Source: JAJXWB01 sp047605445 (GTDB lineage: Bacteria; Pseudomonadota; Alphaproteobacteria; Rhizobiales; Beijerinckiaceae). Taken from it: a stretch of DNA of 17,091 nucleotides. The stretch covers positions 1 to 17,091 of the forward strand of contig JASGFP010000092.1 in the NCBI GenBank assembly GCA_047605445.1, written 5' to 3'. The notes beneath the pieces are model-generated. The model made no database searches. It saw only the letters and a list, made by a program, of their open reading frames with translations, and was not told the DNA's origin. Made by a program: the position numbers and the translations under genes. This document shows, piece by piece, positions 1 to 7,126 of this stretch (position 1 is the first letter of the stretch; the number at the start of each line of letters is the position of its first letter).

Positions 1-716
1 TGTCGGTCGCCAATTCCAGCGTGAAGAAGGGCGAGACGCTGATCGACACGGCGATTACGCTCAACGCCATGCGGCCCGACATCATCGTCGTGCGCCATGC
101 CTCCGCCGGCGCCGTTCACCTCCTGGCGCGCAAGGTCGATTGTTCCGTCGTCAACGCCGGCGACGGCGCGCACGAGCATCCCACGCAGGCGCTGCTGGAC
201 GCGCTGACCATTCGCCGCAACAAGGGCCGGATCGAAGGACTCACCGTCGCCATCTGCGGCGACATTCTCCATTCGCGGGTGGCGCGATCCAACATCATCC
301 TTCTGTCGGCGCTGGGCGCGCGCGTGCGCGTGGTAGCGCCGTCCACGCTGTTGCCTGCGGGCGTCGACGGCATGGGCGTCGAAGTGTTCCGCGACATGCG
401 CGCCGGGCTGAAGGACGCCGACATCGTGATGATGCTGCGCCTGCAGCGTGAGCGCATGAACGGCGCCTTCGTGCCCTCGGTGCGTGAATATTTCCGCTTC
501 TTCGGCCTCGACGCCGACAAGCTGAAGTGTGCGAAGCCCGACGCGCTCGTCATGCACCCCGGCCCGATGAACCGCGGCGTCGAAATCGATTCCAGCATCG
601 CCGACGGGCCGCAATCGCTGATCCGCGAGCAGGTGGAAATGGGCGTCGCCGTGCGCATGGCCGTGCTGGAAGCGCTCGCCCAGCACCTGCCGAACAATTA
701 TCTGCTGAACGGATGA
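1..716 (+). CDS. pyrB: Aspartate carbamoyltransferase catalytic chain, 5' end missing
   Basis: Catalyses the committed pyrimidine step in the cytosol: carbamoyl phosphate plus aspartate gives N-carbamoyl-aspartate. The reading frame is open from base 3, so the start lies outside the window and roughly the N-terminal quarter is lost; the GTG at 21 is internal. The visible part begins in the 80s loop (SVANSSVKKGETL), whose Ser and Lys reach into the neighbouring subunit's active site in this family. It continues with the HPTQALLD motif of the carbamoyl phosphate/aspartate domain junction and, near the C-terminus, MHPGPMNRGVEI. These are diagnostic of ATCase rather than ornithine carbamoyltransferase. 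A small membrane gene and a degenerate dihydroorotase gene follow on the same strand. In class A ATCases such as that of Pseudomonas, PyrB assembles with such a pseudo-dihydroorotase, and the same complex is inferred here. Confidence 0.96.
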   Translation, partial: SVANSSVKKGETLIDTAITLNAMRPDIIVVRHASAGAVHLLARKVDCSVVNAGDGAHEHPTQALLDALTIRRNKGRIEGLTVAICGDILHSRVARSNIILLSALGARVRVVAPSTLLPAGVDGMGVEVFRDMRAGLKDADIVMMLRLQRERMNGAFVPSVREYFRFFGLDADKLKCAKPDALVMHPGPMNRGVEIDSSIADGPQSLIREQVEMGVAVRMAVLEALAQHLPNNYLLNG

Positions 717-729
717 GCGCGGCCGATAC

Positions 730-735
730 AGGAGG
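730..735 (+). promoter_or_regulatory. Strong ribosome binding site deciding a TTG start
   Basis: AGGAGG five bases upstream of TTG at 741. It is the best Shine-Dalgarno match in the pyrB-dprA block and is the reason for preferring TTG over the ATG at 759. Confidence 0.7.
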
Positions 736-740
736 GCGCC

Positions 741-1043
741 TTGGTTCGCATCGCGCGCATGATCGGGTTCTTCTTCTCCGCGGTCGGTGTGGAGATCGCC
801 AGCGGCGTCGGGCTCGCGGCGCTGCTCGTCGCCGCGCTGATCGGCTGGAAGCGAGCGGGTCTGCACTGGCTACTGGCGCCTGCGGTGGCCGGCGCGATCG
901 TCGCGCAGGCGATGGCCGCCGGTGTCTCGACGAGCGGCAAGGTCGTCAACTCGCTTTCGAACGGCGTTTTCCAGCTGTTCATCTACGTCTTCATCTGTCT
1001 CGCCGGCTACGGCATCGGCGCGCTGGCGCGCCGGTTGCGATGA
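741..1043 (+). CDS. Small three-helix membrane protein between pyrB and pyrC
   Basis: A 100-residue protein I do not recognise. It has three hydrophobic stretches, about residues 15-36, 42-62 and 74-95, with Arg/Lys at both ends (MVRIARM... and ...ARRLR), so it is probably an inner-membrane protein. A TTG start at 741 is chosen because a near-perfect AGGAGG sits at 730-735, five bases upstream. The first ATG (759) lacks a site at the right distance and would remove six residues. The gene lies 24 bases after the pyrB stop and 28 bases before pyrC, so it is almost certainly co-transcribed. No catalytic motif is visible. Co-transcription alone does not show a role in pyrimidine synthesis. Confidence 0.75.
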   Translation: MVRIARMIGFFFSAVGVEIASGVGLAALLVAALIGWKRAGLHWLLAPAVAGAIVAQAMAAGVSTSGKVVNSLSNGVFQLFIYVFICLAGYGIGALARRLR

Positions 1044-1071
1044 GCCGGCGTCGAATATCGGGCTGACGTTC

Positions 1072-2367
1072 ATGTCGTTTCAGGCCTTTCAACCCATCGC
1101 CCTCGTCAATGCGCGGCTCGTCGATCCCGCCCGCGCAGGCGAGACGCGCGGCGGCCTTTTCGCGCGCGACGGCTTTATCGTGGCCGTCGGTGCGGATGTG
1201 ACTGCGCAATCAATTCCAGCCGATGCGCGCGTGGTGGATTGCGCCGGCGACGTCGTCGCGCCGGGTCTCGTCGACATGCAGGCCTTCGTCGGCGAACCGG
1301 GCGCGGAAGCCCGCGAGACGATCGCCACCGCGACGGCGGCGGCGGCGATCGGCGGCGTGACGACCATCGTTGCGCGCGCCGACACGAATCCGCCGGTCGA
1401 CGATCCCGCCGTGGTCGATTTCCTCAAGCGTCGCGCGCGCGACACCGGCAGCGTGCGCGTGCTTCCGATGGCGGCGCTGACGCGCGCCCGCGAAGGCAAG
1501 GAGATCGCCGAGTTCGGGTTGCTGCTCGAAGCCGGCGCGGTGGCCTTCGGCGACGCCGGCCATTCGCTGCGCAATGCGCAGGTGATGCGACGCGCTCTAT
1601 CTTATGCGCGCGATTTCGACGCGCTGATCGTGCATTACGCCGAGGAGCGCGATCTCGCCGAAGGCGTGATGAACGAGGGCGAACTCGCCTCGCGCCTTGG
1701 TCTTTCCGGCGTGCCGGCGGAAGCGGAGGCCATCGTGCTCGAACGCGACATGCGTCTCGTGGCTTTGACCGGCGGGCGCTATCACGCCGCCAGCGTCACC
1801 TGCGAGCAATCGCTCGAGATCATTTCGCGCGCGAAGGCGGCTGGCCTGCCCGTCACCTGCGGCGTGTCGATCAACCATCTCACGCTCAACGAAAACGACA
1901 TCGGCGACTACCGCACCTTTCTGAAGCTGCGCCCACCGCTCCGGCGCGAAGAAACGCGGCGCGCTCTGGTCGAGGCCGTGGCGAGCGGGCTGATCGACGT
2001 GATCGTCTCCGATCACGATCCGCAGGACGTCGAAACCAAGCGCCTGCCGTTCGCGGAGGCCGAGTTCGGCGCGGTCGGGCTGGAAACGATGCTGGCGGCG
2101 GGTCTTCGCCTCGTCCACGCGGGCGACATCGGCCTGCCGCAGCTCCTGCGCGCCATGTCCTCGCGGCCTGCGGAAATCCTCAAACTGCCGCAAGGCCGGC
2201 TTGCGGCCGGCGCGCCTGCGGATGTCATCCGATTCGACCCGGACGAGCCCTTCGTCGTCGATCCCGAAAAGCTGCATTCCAAGTGCGGCAACACGCCGTT
2301 CGACGAGGCGCGGATGCAGGGACGGGTGAAGATGACGCTGGTTGCCGGCGCCGTCGCCTACGAATAG
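1072..2367 (+). CDS. pyrC: Dihydroorotase-like protein, probably non-catalytic (PyrC'/PyrX type)
   Basis: A 431-residue amidohydrolase-fold protein aligned along its length with type I dihydroorotases (PGLVDM...GEPG, GVSINHLTLNENDIGDYRTF, PPLR, SDHDPQ, VGLETML). The usual metal-binding residues are largely gone. The HxH after PGLVDM is Q70-A71-F72, the His of the usual HVST motif is Ser (S241 in AASVT), and the His after TDHAP is Gln (Q318). D314 remains, and a His is still present in VHYAEE. This is the pattern of pseudo-dihydroorotases that stabilise ATCase without catalysis, so a true dihydroorotase should be encoded elsewhere; that is inference. The ATG at 1072 is chosen because it gives the family N-terminus (ALVNARLVDPA). 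The frame stays open upstream to at least 922 but overlaps the preceding gene. No strong ribosome site is seen, so it may be translationally coupled. Many pipelines would call it simply dihydroorotase. Confidence 0.92.
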   Translation: MSFQAFQPIALVNARLVDPARAGETRGGLFARDGFIVAVGADVTAQSIPADARVVDCAGDVVAPGLVDMQAFVGEPGAEARETIATATAAAAIGGVTTIVARADTNPPVDDPAVVDFLKRRARDTGSVRVLPMAALTRAREGKEIAEFGLLLEAGAVAFGDAGHSLRNAQVMRRALSYARDFDALIVHYAEERDLAEGVMNEGELASRLGLSGVPAEAEAIVLERDMRLVALTGGRYHAASVTCEQSLEIISRAKAAGLPVTCGVSINHLTLNENDIGDYRTFLKLRPPLRREETRRALVEAVASGLIDVIVSDHDPQDVETKRLPFAEAEFGAVGLETMLAAGLRLVHAGDIGLPQLLRAMSSRPAEILKLPQGRLAAGAPADVIRFDPDEPFVVDPEKLHSKCGNTPFDEARMQGRVKMTLVAGAVAYE

Positions 2368-2397
2368 GCTCCGGCTGCAATATAAAGTCGGGCGCGC

Positions 2398-3012
2398 ATG
2401 AACCTCACGTTCCTCACCGAAATCGCCGGCGCCACGCTGCTGATCGCTCTTCTGTTCGGCTATCTCTGCGGCTCTATTCCGTTCGGCCTCGTTCTGACGA
2501 AGGCCTTCGGCACGGCGGATCTGCGCTCGATCGGCTCCGGCAATATCGGCGCGACCAACGTCCTGCGCACCGGCCGCAAGGATCTGGCGGCCGCGACCGT
2601 CGTGCTGGACGCGCTCAAGGGCACATTCCCCGTATTGATCGCCGCGAAATTCGGACCGAGCGTCGCGCTGGCGGCGGGTTTCGGCGCCTTTCTCGGCCAT
2701 CTCTATCCGGTGTGGCTGAAGTTTCGCGGCGGCAAGGCCGTCGCGACATTTCTCGGCGTGACGCTTGGTTTCGACTGGCGCGCGGCTTTGGTGTTCGCGG
2801 TCGTTTGGCTGGCGGTTGCGTTTGCCTCGCGCTATTCCTCGCTTGCGGGACTTGTCGCCAGCCTGGCGACGGGACTTGCGTTCTATTTCCTCGGCGCCCC
2901 CGGGCCATTCGGCCTGAGCGTCCTCATGACGGTCCTGATCTTCTGGAAGCACCGTGAAAACATCCGTCGTCTGCGCATGGGGACGGAGAGCAAGATCGGC
3001 CAGAAGGGATGA
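2398..3012 (+). CDS. plsY: Glycerol-3-phosphate acyltransferase PlsY
   Basis: An inner-membrane enzyme that transfers an acyl group from acyl phosphate to sn-glycerol 3-phosphate, making lysophosphatidic acid, the first step of phospholipid synthesis. Its 204 residues are typical of the family. Family motifs are all visible: GSIPFG near residue 24, SGNIGATNVLRTG near 48, LDALKG, GHLYPVWLKFRGGKAVAT near 100, and a C-terminal HRENIRRL...G. Five or so hydrophobic segments surround them. The ATG at 2398 gives the usual N-terminus with the first helix intact. It starts 30 bases after the pyrC stop and overlaps dprA by four bases (ATGA), so it is in the same operon. Pairing of plsY with dprA is common in alphaproteobacteria. 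Confidence 0.97.
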   Translation: MNLTFLTEIAGATLLIALLFGYLCGSIPFGLVLTKAFGTADLRSIGSGNIGATNVLRTGRKDLAAATVVLDALKGTFPVLIAAKFGPSVALAAGFGAFLGHLYPVWLKFRGGKAVATFLGVTLGFDWRAALVFAVVWLAVAFASRYSSLAGLVASLATGLAFYFLGAPGPFGLSVLMTVLIFWKHRENIRRLRMGTESKIGQKG

Positions 3013-4244
3013 GCCTGCGGCTGACCGACGCGCAGAGGCTCGACTGGCTGCAGTTGATCCGCTGCGACAATGTCGGGCCGCGCACCTTTCGCGCGCTGGT
3101 CAACAAGTTCGGCGGCGCGGGCGCGGCGCTGGAGGCTCTTCCCGATCTGCTGCGCAAGGCTAAGGGCGAACGCGCGATCCGGCTGTTTGCGCGCGACGAG
3201 GCGGAACGCGAGATCGTTGCGGCGGGCAGGGCCGGCGTGCGCTACATCGCGCTGGGCGAGGCCGATTATCCCGCGACGCTTCGCGCCATCGATTCCCCGC
3301 CGCCGCTGCTCGCCGTGCGGGGCAGGGCGGAAGCGCTGACACGGCCTGCCGTCGCCATCGTCGGTTCGCGCAATGCGTCCGCCGCCGGTCTCGCGATGGC
3401 GGAGCGGCTGGCGCGTGTGCTGGCGAAAGAGGGGATCGTCGTCGTCTCGGGGCTGGCGCGCGGTATCGACGCGGCGGCGCATCGCGCGAGCCTTGCGGGC
3501 GGCACGATCGCCGCGCTGGCCGGCGGGCAGGCGCGGCTCTATCCGGCCGAACACGGCGAACTGGCGCAGGCGATCTGCGAGAGCGGCGCCTTGATTTCCG
3601 AGATGCCGCACGAATGGGAGCCGCGCGGCCGCGATTTTCCGCGCCGCAATCGGCTCGTCTCGGGCCTTGCGCTGGCGACGGTGGTGGTGGAAGCGGCGCG
3701 CCGCTCCGGCTCGCTCATCACCGCGCGCTTTGCGGGCGAACAGGGGCGCGAGGTTTTCGCCGTGCCGGGTTCGCCGCTCGACCCGCGCGCCGAAGGCACG
3801 AACGATCTGCTGCGCTCCGGCGCGACGCTGTGCACGCGGGCGGAAGACGTTTTCGAGGTCATCCTGCCAATGATCGAGGGCGGCGCGCCGCGCGCCGATC
3901 TGTTCGGCGAGGAGGCAGGGCTCGCGCGCACCGAACCGCTGTGGGACGAGAGCGATCTGTTCGACGTCGGCGCGAACGCGGCGCCGCATACGCTGCCGGA
4001 TCACGAGATGAACGAGGCGCGCGAGACTTTCGCGCACGCCCAGGCGCCGGTGTGCGACGCGGACGCCGCGCTCGACCGTGTGAGCGCGCTGCTCGGGCCA
4101 TCGCCGATCGGCGTCGACGATCTCATGCGCGCAGCCGCATTGCCGGCGCAGGCTGTGCATACCGCGTTGCTGGAGCTGGAAATGGACGGCCGCCTTGCGC
4201 GCCACGGCGGCAACAGGGTGTCGCTCGCGGTGCGGGACGTGTGA
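3009..4244 (+). CDS. dprA: DNA-processing protein DprA (Smf)
   Basis: A 411-residue cytosolic protein that binds incoming single-stranded DNA and loads RecA during natural transformation; in non-competent bacteria its role is less clear. An N-terminal helical region (about 1-75, containing a helix-hairpin-helix-like DNVGPRTFRALVNKFG) precedes the Rossmann-like DprA domain (about 85-290) with AIVGSRNASAAG, VVSGLARGIDAAAHRASL, GGTIAALAGG, ISEMP, FPRRNRLVSGLA, EAARRSGSLITARFAGEQGR and AVPGSP. After a low-complexity acidic linker (about 295-350) comes a C-terminal winged-helix-like segment (about 355-405). The ATG overlaps the plsY stop, suggesting translational coupling. It is the last gene of the block, ending 21 bases from a convergent gene. 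Many alphaproteobacteria have topA next; here it is absent. Confidence 0.97.
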   Translation: MSLRLTDAQRLDWLQLIRCDNVGPRTFRALVNKFGGAGAALEALPDLLRKAKGERAIRLFARDEAEREIVAAGRAGVRYIALGEADYPATLRAIDSPPPLLAVRGRAEALTRPAVAIVGSRNASAAGLAMAERLARVLAKEGIVVVSGLARGIDAAAHRASLAGGTIAALAGGQARLYPAEHGELAQAICESGALISEMPHEWEPRGRDFPRRNRLVSGLALATVVVEAARRSGSLITARFAGEQGREVFAVPGSPLDPRAEGTNDLLRSGATLCTRAEDVFEVILPMIEGGAPRADLFGEEAGLARTEPLWDESDLFDVGANAAPHTLPDHEMNEARETFAHAQAPVCDADAALDRVSALLGPSPIGVDDLMRAAALPAQAVHTALLELEMDGRLARHGGNRVSLAVRDV

Positions 4245-4265
4245 TCGAGGTTTGCGGCGCGTTTT

Positions 4266-4490
4266 TCAGCCGCGACGCGACCCCGGCGTCTGATGAAACT
4301 GCATCTCCGCTTCCACGCGCGCCATGTTGAGGAAATAGGTTAGCATCGGCATGTGCGCCGCGCCGGCCATGGCTGCGAGTTCGCCGGTTATTCCGGAGAT
4401 GTAGCGCAGCATGTCCTCGCGCTCGCGTTCGCGCGGCGTCGGCAAGTCGGCGCTGCGTGGCGCGGCCACCTCGAGCTTTCGGCGACTCAT
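4266..4490 (-). CDS. Small conserved-looking protein downstream of ruvX
   Basis: A 74-residue protein of unknown function. After a basic N-terminus (MSRRKLE) and a charged PTPREREREDM stretch, a helical segment follows (ISGITGELAAMAGAAHMPM, then LTYFLNMARVEAEM). It is soluble or only weakly hydrophobic, with no catalytic motif. The start at 4490 is preferred because GGGGAA lies eight bases upstream. The frame stays open to 4667, but that extension runs through the end of ruvX and lacks coding character. It sits 73 bases downstream of ruvX on the same strand and converges with dprA. I recall similar short proteins in Rhizobiales genomes but cannot name the family. Confidence 0.75.
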   Translation of the reverse strand: MSRRKLEVAAPRSADLPTPREREREDMLRYISGITGELAAMAGAAHMPMLTYFLNMARVEAEMQFHQTPGSRRG

Positions 4491-4563
4491 GAAATTCCCC
4501 AAATCAATAACGCAACTATGAGTTGCTGACGCGATAATTGCAACTACAGAGAAGATGTGGCGA

Positions 4564-5115
4564 TCAATTCGTCGAAAGGATTGCGCGCAGCCGGTCGAGC
4601 GCGCCCTGGAGAATGTAGGCGGCGGCCATTTTGTCGACGACTTCGGCGCGCTTGGCGCGCGACACATCCTGCGCGATCAGTTCGCGCGTGACGGCGGCGG
4701 TCGACAGACGCTCGTCCCAATAGACGAAGGGAATTTCCGTCTTGGGCGCGACCGCGCGCACAAAGGCTCGCGTCGCCTGGGACCGTGGGCCTTCCGTTCC
4801 GTCCATGTTGAGCGGCAGGCCGATGACGAAGACCGCGACCTCGAATCTCGCCGCGAGTTTCAGCATGGCCTCGACATCGAGCGTGAACTTGCGGCGCGCG
4901 AGGGTTTCGAGGGGCGAGGCGAGGCTGCGCTCCACGTCCGACAGGGCGAGGCCGATCGTCTTTGTGCCGAGGTCGATCCCCATCAGCCGGTCGAAGCGCT
5001 TCAGCCGCGCGGGCACGGCGGCGAGGTCGATCACGTTGGCTTCGGCTTTCGGCGGTCTGGGCGCGGCCTTGCCGGTGTCCTGCGTCATGCCTCGGCTGTC
5101 GCGCGTCTGCGCCAC
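4564..5115 (-). CDS. ruvX: Putative pre-16S rRNA nuclease / Holliday junction resolvase-like YqgF
   Basis: An RNase H-fold protein of the RuvX/YqgF family, implicated in 5' processing of 16S rRNA and earlier proposed as a Holliday junction resolvase. Family acidic residues are present: D48 in GIDLGTKTIGLALSD, E135 in WDERLST and D161 in VVDKMAAAYILQ; GLPLNMDG (about 99-106) is also intact. A polar N-terminal extension of about 40 residues precedes the domain, longer than in E. coli. The start is uncertain: GTG at 5115 (183 residues) or ATG at 5088 (174 residues). Neither has a well-placed ribosome site; GAGG is only one base from the ATG. It is divergent from the CPBP protease gene. Confidence 0.94.
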   Translation of the reverse strand: MAQTRDSRGMTQDTGKAAPRPPKAEANVIDLAAVPARLKRFDRLMGIDLGTKTIGLALSDVERSLASPLETLARRKFTLDVEAMLKLAARFEVAVFVIGLPLNMDGTEGPRSQATRAFVRAVAPKTEIPFVYWDERLSTAAVTRELIAQDVSRAKRAEVVDKMAAAYILQGALDRLRAILSTN

Positions 5116-5176
5116 ATAGTCAAATGCGGGGCTCGCGATGTGCGCGCGTCTCGTCGGGACCGGCTATGCTGGCGCA

Positions 5177-5875
5177 ATGAATCACGCAACCGACACGGGC
5201 GCCCGTACGCGCTTCTGGACGATCGCCGGCCTCGCCTGCGCGCTCCTCGGACCGCTGGCGATGGCGACGGCGCCGATGCAGAAGCTCTACCTGCTGGCGG
5301 GCTCGGGCGCGGCTTCCGTTTTCGTGGCGCAATCGACCATGTGGCTGGTGCTCGCCGCGGCGCTCGCCTGTCACCTCCGGGGCGACCGGCTGCCGCTGTC
5401 GGCCGTCGGGCTCGTGCGGCCGCGCGTCGGCTCGATCCTTTTCGGGCTGGCGGTCGGGGCTTCCGTTTATATCGGCCTCTACGCCATCGCCTTCGTGCTG
5501 TGGAAAAACGGGCTGTTCGACGCCAAGACGCCGGCGACGCAGATTCTGCAATGGCCGCTTTGGCTGCGGCTGTTCATGCTGATAACGGCTGGCGTGGTGG
5601 AGGAGGCGCTCTATCGCGGCTTCGCCATCGAGCGCCTGACCGCATTGACGGGCCGGCGCTGGCTCGCCGCGCTGATCGCGCTCGCCGCCTTCGTCGCCGC
5701 GCATCTGCCCTTCTGGGGCATGGGCGCAATCGTCACGCCGCTTGTCGGCGGCGGGTTCTTCACGCTGGTCTATCTATGGCGGCGCGATCTCGTCGCCTGC
5801 ATGGTGGCGCATCTGGCCGTCGATTCGGTCGGGCTTCTGATCGCGCCGGCGCTCGGCGTCACGGTTTCGAACTGA
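5177..5875 (+). CDS. CPBP family intramembrane metalloprotease (CAAX/Abi type)
   Basis: A 232-residue polytopic membrane protein with about seven hydrophobic segments. The three motifs of the CPBP (CAAX protease and bacteriocin-processing) family are visible: EEALYRG (glutamate pair and Arg), AHLPFWG with its His, and a C-terminal AHLAVD with His/Asp. Bacterial members have been linked to bacteriocin self-immunity and peptide processing; the substrate here cannot be told from sequence. The ATG at 5177 (MNHATDTG) is preferred over 5138, because the upstream 13 residues look non-coding and lie in the narrow divergent promoter region with ruvX. No strong ribosome site is seen for either. A dienelactone hydrolase gene starts nine bases after its stop. 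Confidence 0.88.
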   Translation: MNHATDTGARTRFWTIAGLACALLGPLAMATAPMQKLYLLAGSGAASVFVAQSTMWLVLAAALACHLRGDRLPLSAVGLVRPRVGSILFGLAVGASVYIGLYAIAFVLWKNGLFDAKTPATQILQWPLWLRLFMLITAGVVEEALYRGFAIERLTALTGRRWLAALIALAAFVAAHLPFWGMGAIVTPLVGGGFFTLVYLWRRDLVACMVAHLAVDSVGLLIAPALGVTVSN

Positions 5876-5884
5876 CAGGACACG

Positions 5885-6682
5885 ATGGGAACGACTCTTG
5901 CGCCCTACGAGAAGTCCGCCTTCTCGGCCTGCGGTTTCACTTACGATGTCTACAGGCGGGGGCAGGGCCCGGCTGTCGTCATCGTCCATGAAATTCCCGG
6001 CCTGCATCCGCTTGTGATCCGTTTTGCGGATCGCGTGGCCGAGGCGGGGATGAGCGTCTATCTACCGAGCCTGTTCGGCGAGCCGGAGCGGCCGGTTTCC
6101 TCGGGCTATGTGATGAAGTCGCTGGTCCAGACGATCTGCATGCGGCGGACGTTTTCGGTCTGGGCGACCGATCGCTCGAGCCCTGTAGTGGATTGGCTGC
6201 GCGCCCTGGCGCGAAAGGCGCACGCGGAATGCGGCGGTCCCGGCGTCGGCGCGCTCGGCATGTGCCTGACCGGCGGCTTCGCGCTGGCGATGATGACCGA
6301 GCCCGCCGTGATCGCGCCGGTGTTGTCGCAGCCTTCCGTTCCCTTCACGCTTACTGCGTCGCGGCGTCGCGCGATCGACGCATCGCCGGAGGAAATTTCC
6401 TGCGCGCGCGAGCGGTTCAAGACCGAGGGCCTGTCGATGATCGGCCTGCGCTTCAAGGGCGATCCGCATGTCGGCGACGCGCGTTTCGCACGCTACGCCC
6501 GCGAATTCGGCGAGGCCTTCGAGCGAATAGAGATCGACGACATGGCGACCAATCCGCAGGCGACGACCTATCCGCATTCCGTGCTTACCGTGCATCTGAA
6601 CGATTCCGATCCCGACGGACCGACGAAACGGGCGGAAGCGCGGGTGATCGCCTTTTTCAAGGAACGGCTGCAGGCGGGCTGA
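5885..6682 (+). CDS. Dienelactone hydrolase family protein
   Basis: A 265-residue alpha/beta hydrolase of the dienelactone hydrolase type, probably cytosolic. E36 in VIVHEIPGLHP and the cysteine nucleophile C127 in GALGMCLTGG match the family's Glu and Cys; the Cys rather than Ser is what points to this family. The candidate catalytic His is in TTYPHSVLTVHLND near the C-terminus, and an Asp lies in the GDPHVGDARF region. Its true substrate is unknown. AGGA at 5877-5880, four bases upstream of the ATG at 5885, acts as a weak ribosome site. It follows the protease gene by nine bases, so the two are likely one operon, though no functional link is known to me. Confidence 0.9.
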   Translation: MGTTLAPYEKSAFSACGFTYDVYRRGQGPAVVIVHEIPGLHPLVIRFADRVAEAGMSVYLPSLFGEPERPVSSGYVMKSLVQTICMRRTFSVWATDRSSPVVDWLRALARKAHAECGGPGVGALGMCLTGGFALAMMTEPAVIAPVLSQPSVPFTLTASRRRAIDASPEEISCARERFKTEGLSMIGLRFKGDPHVGDARFARYAREFGEAFERIEIDDMATNPQATTYPHSVLTVHLNDSDPDGPTKRAEARVIAFFKERLQAG

Positions 6683-6689
6683 GGCATGT

Positions 6690-6719
6690 TTGCGCTGCAA
6701 AAGCCGTAAATGCTATAGG
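6690..6719 (+). promoter_or_regulatory. Candidate sigma-70 promoter for gatCA
   Basis: TTGCGC (6690-6695) and TATAGG (6714-6719) are 18 bases apart; CTATAG from 6713 would give 17. The -35/-10 pair resembles housekeeping promoters of alphaproteobacteria. Transcription would start near 6726 and give a leader of about 110 bases carrying the hairpins at 6735-6765. This is pattern recognition only. Confidence 0.5.
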
Positions 6720-6734
6720 GCGCCGGATCGTGAT

Positions 6735-6765
6735 GTCGGATATATCCGACACCCGCGGTGTCGGA
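6735..6765 (+). promoter_or_regulatory. Overlapping palindrome and hairpin in the gatC leader
   Basis: GTCGGATATATCCGAC (6735-6750) is a perfect 16-base palindrome. Its right half, extended to TCCGACACC (6745-6753), also pairs perfectly with GGTGTCGGA (6757-6765) across the loop CGC. The two pairings exclude each other. This could be an attenuator or antiterminator switch, or a double operator just after the inferred start site. No run of T follows the second hairpin, so it is not a classical terminator. Confidence 0.55.
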
Positions 6766-6835
6766 GATTTCCAGCACCGTCCCATAGAATTGTCGCGCGG
6801 GGCTCGCGTCCAGCCCGCGCCAGTCCGGAGCCCGC

Positions 6836-7123
6836 ATGTCCGTCGATCAGGCCACCGTCCGCCGCATCGCGCATCTCGCGCGCGTCGCGGTCGAGGACAA
6901 GGAAGTCGAACATCTGCAAGGCGAGATCAACGCCATTCTCTCCTTCGTCGAAGCGCTCGGCGCGGTGAACGTCGATGGCGTCGAGCCGATGACCTCTGTG
7001 CTGCCGATGCACCTGCGCATGCGCCAGGATGAAGTGACGGACGGTTTCATCGCCGCCGACGTCGTCGCCAATGCGCCGGAGCGCGAGGACGATTTCTTCG
7101 TTGTGCCGAAGGTGGTGGAGTAA
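6836..7123 (+). CDS. gatC: Aspartyl/glutamyl-tRNA amidotransferase subunit C
   Basis: The small non-catalytic subunit of GatCAB. It wraps around GatA and GatB and helps hold the heterotrimer together. Its 95 residues match the usual length. The N-terminal helix (VDQATVRRIAHLARVAV) and the helix around LQGEINAILSFVEALGAVN are typical, followed by VDGVEPMTSV and the C-terminal FFVVPKVVE. GGAG at 6827-6830, five bases upstream of the ATG at 6836, supports the start. gatA begins three bases after the stop. Confidence 0.97.
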   Translation: MSVDQATVRRIAHLARVAVEDKEVEHLQGEINAILSFVEALGAVNVDGVEPMTSVLPMHLRMRQDEVTDGFIAADVVANAPEREDDFFVVPKVVE

Positions 7124-7126
7124 GTC

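Noticed and set aside
1597..2952. Long minus-strand open frame across pyrC and plsY
   Set aside because: A shadow of two recognised genes; high GC leaves the antisense frame open. Composition is Arg/Ala/Gln-rich with no family content.
2883..4205. Long minus-strand open frame opposite dprA
   Set aside because: Antisense to a clear DprA; no ribosome site or recognisable motif.
4266..4667. Longer 133-residue version of the gene after ruvX
   Set aside because: The extension overlaps the ruvX coding end, and the ATG at 4490 has a proper ribosome site.
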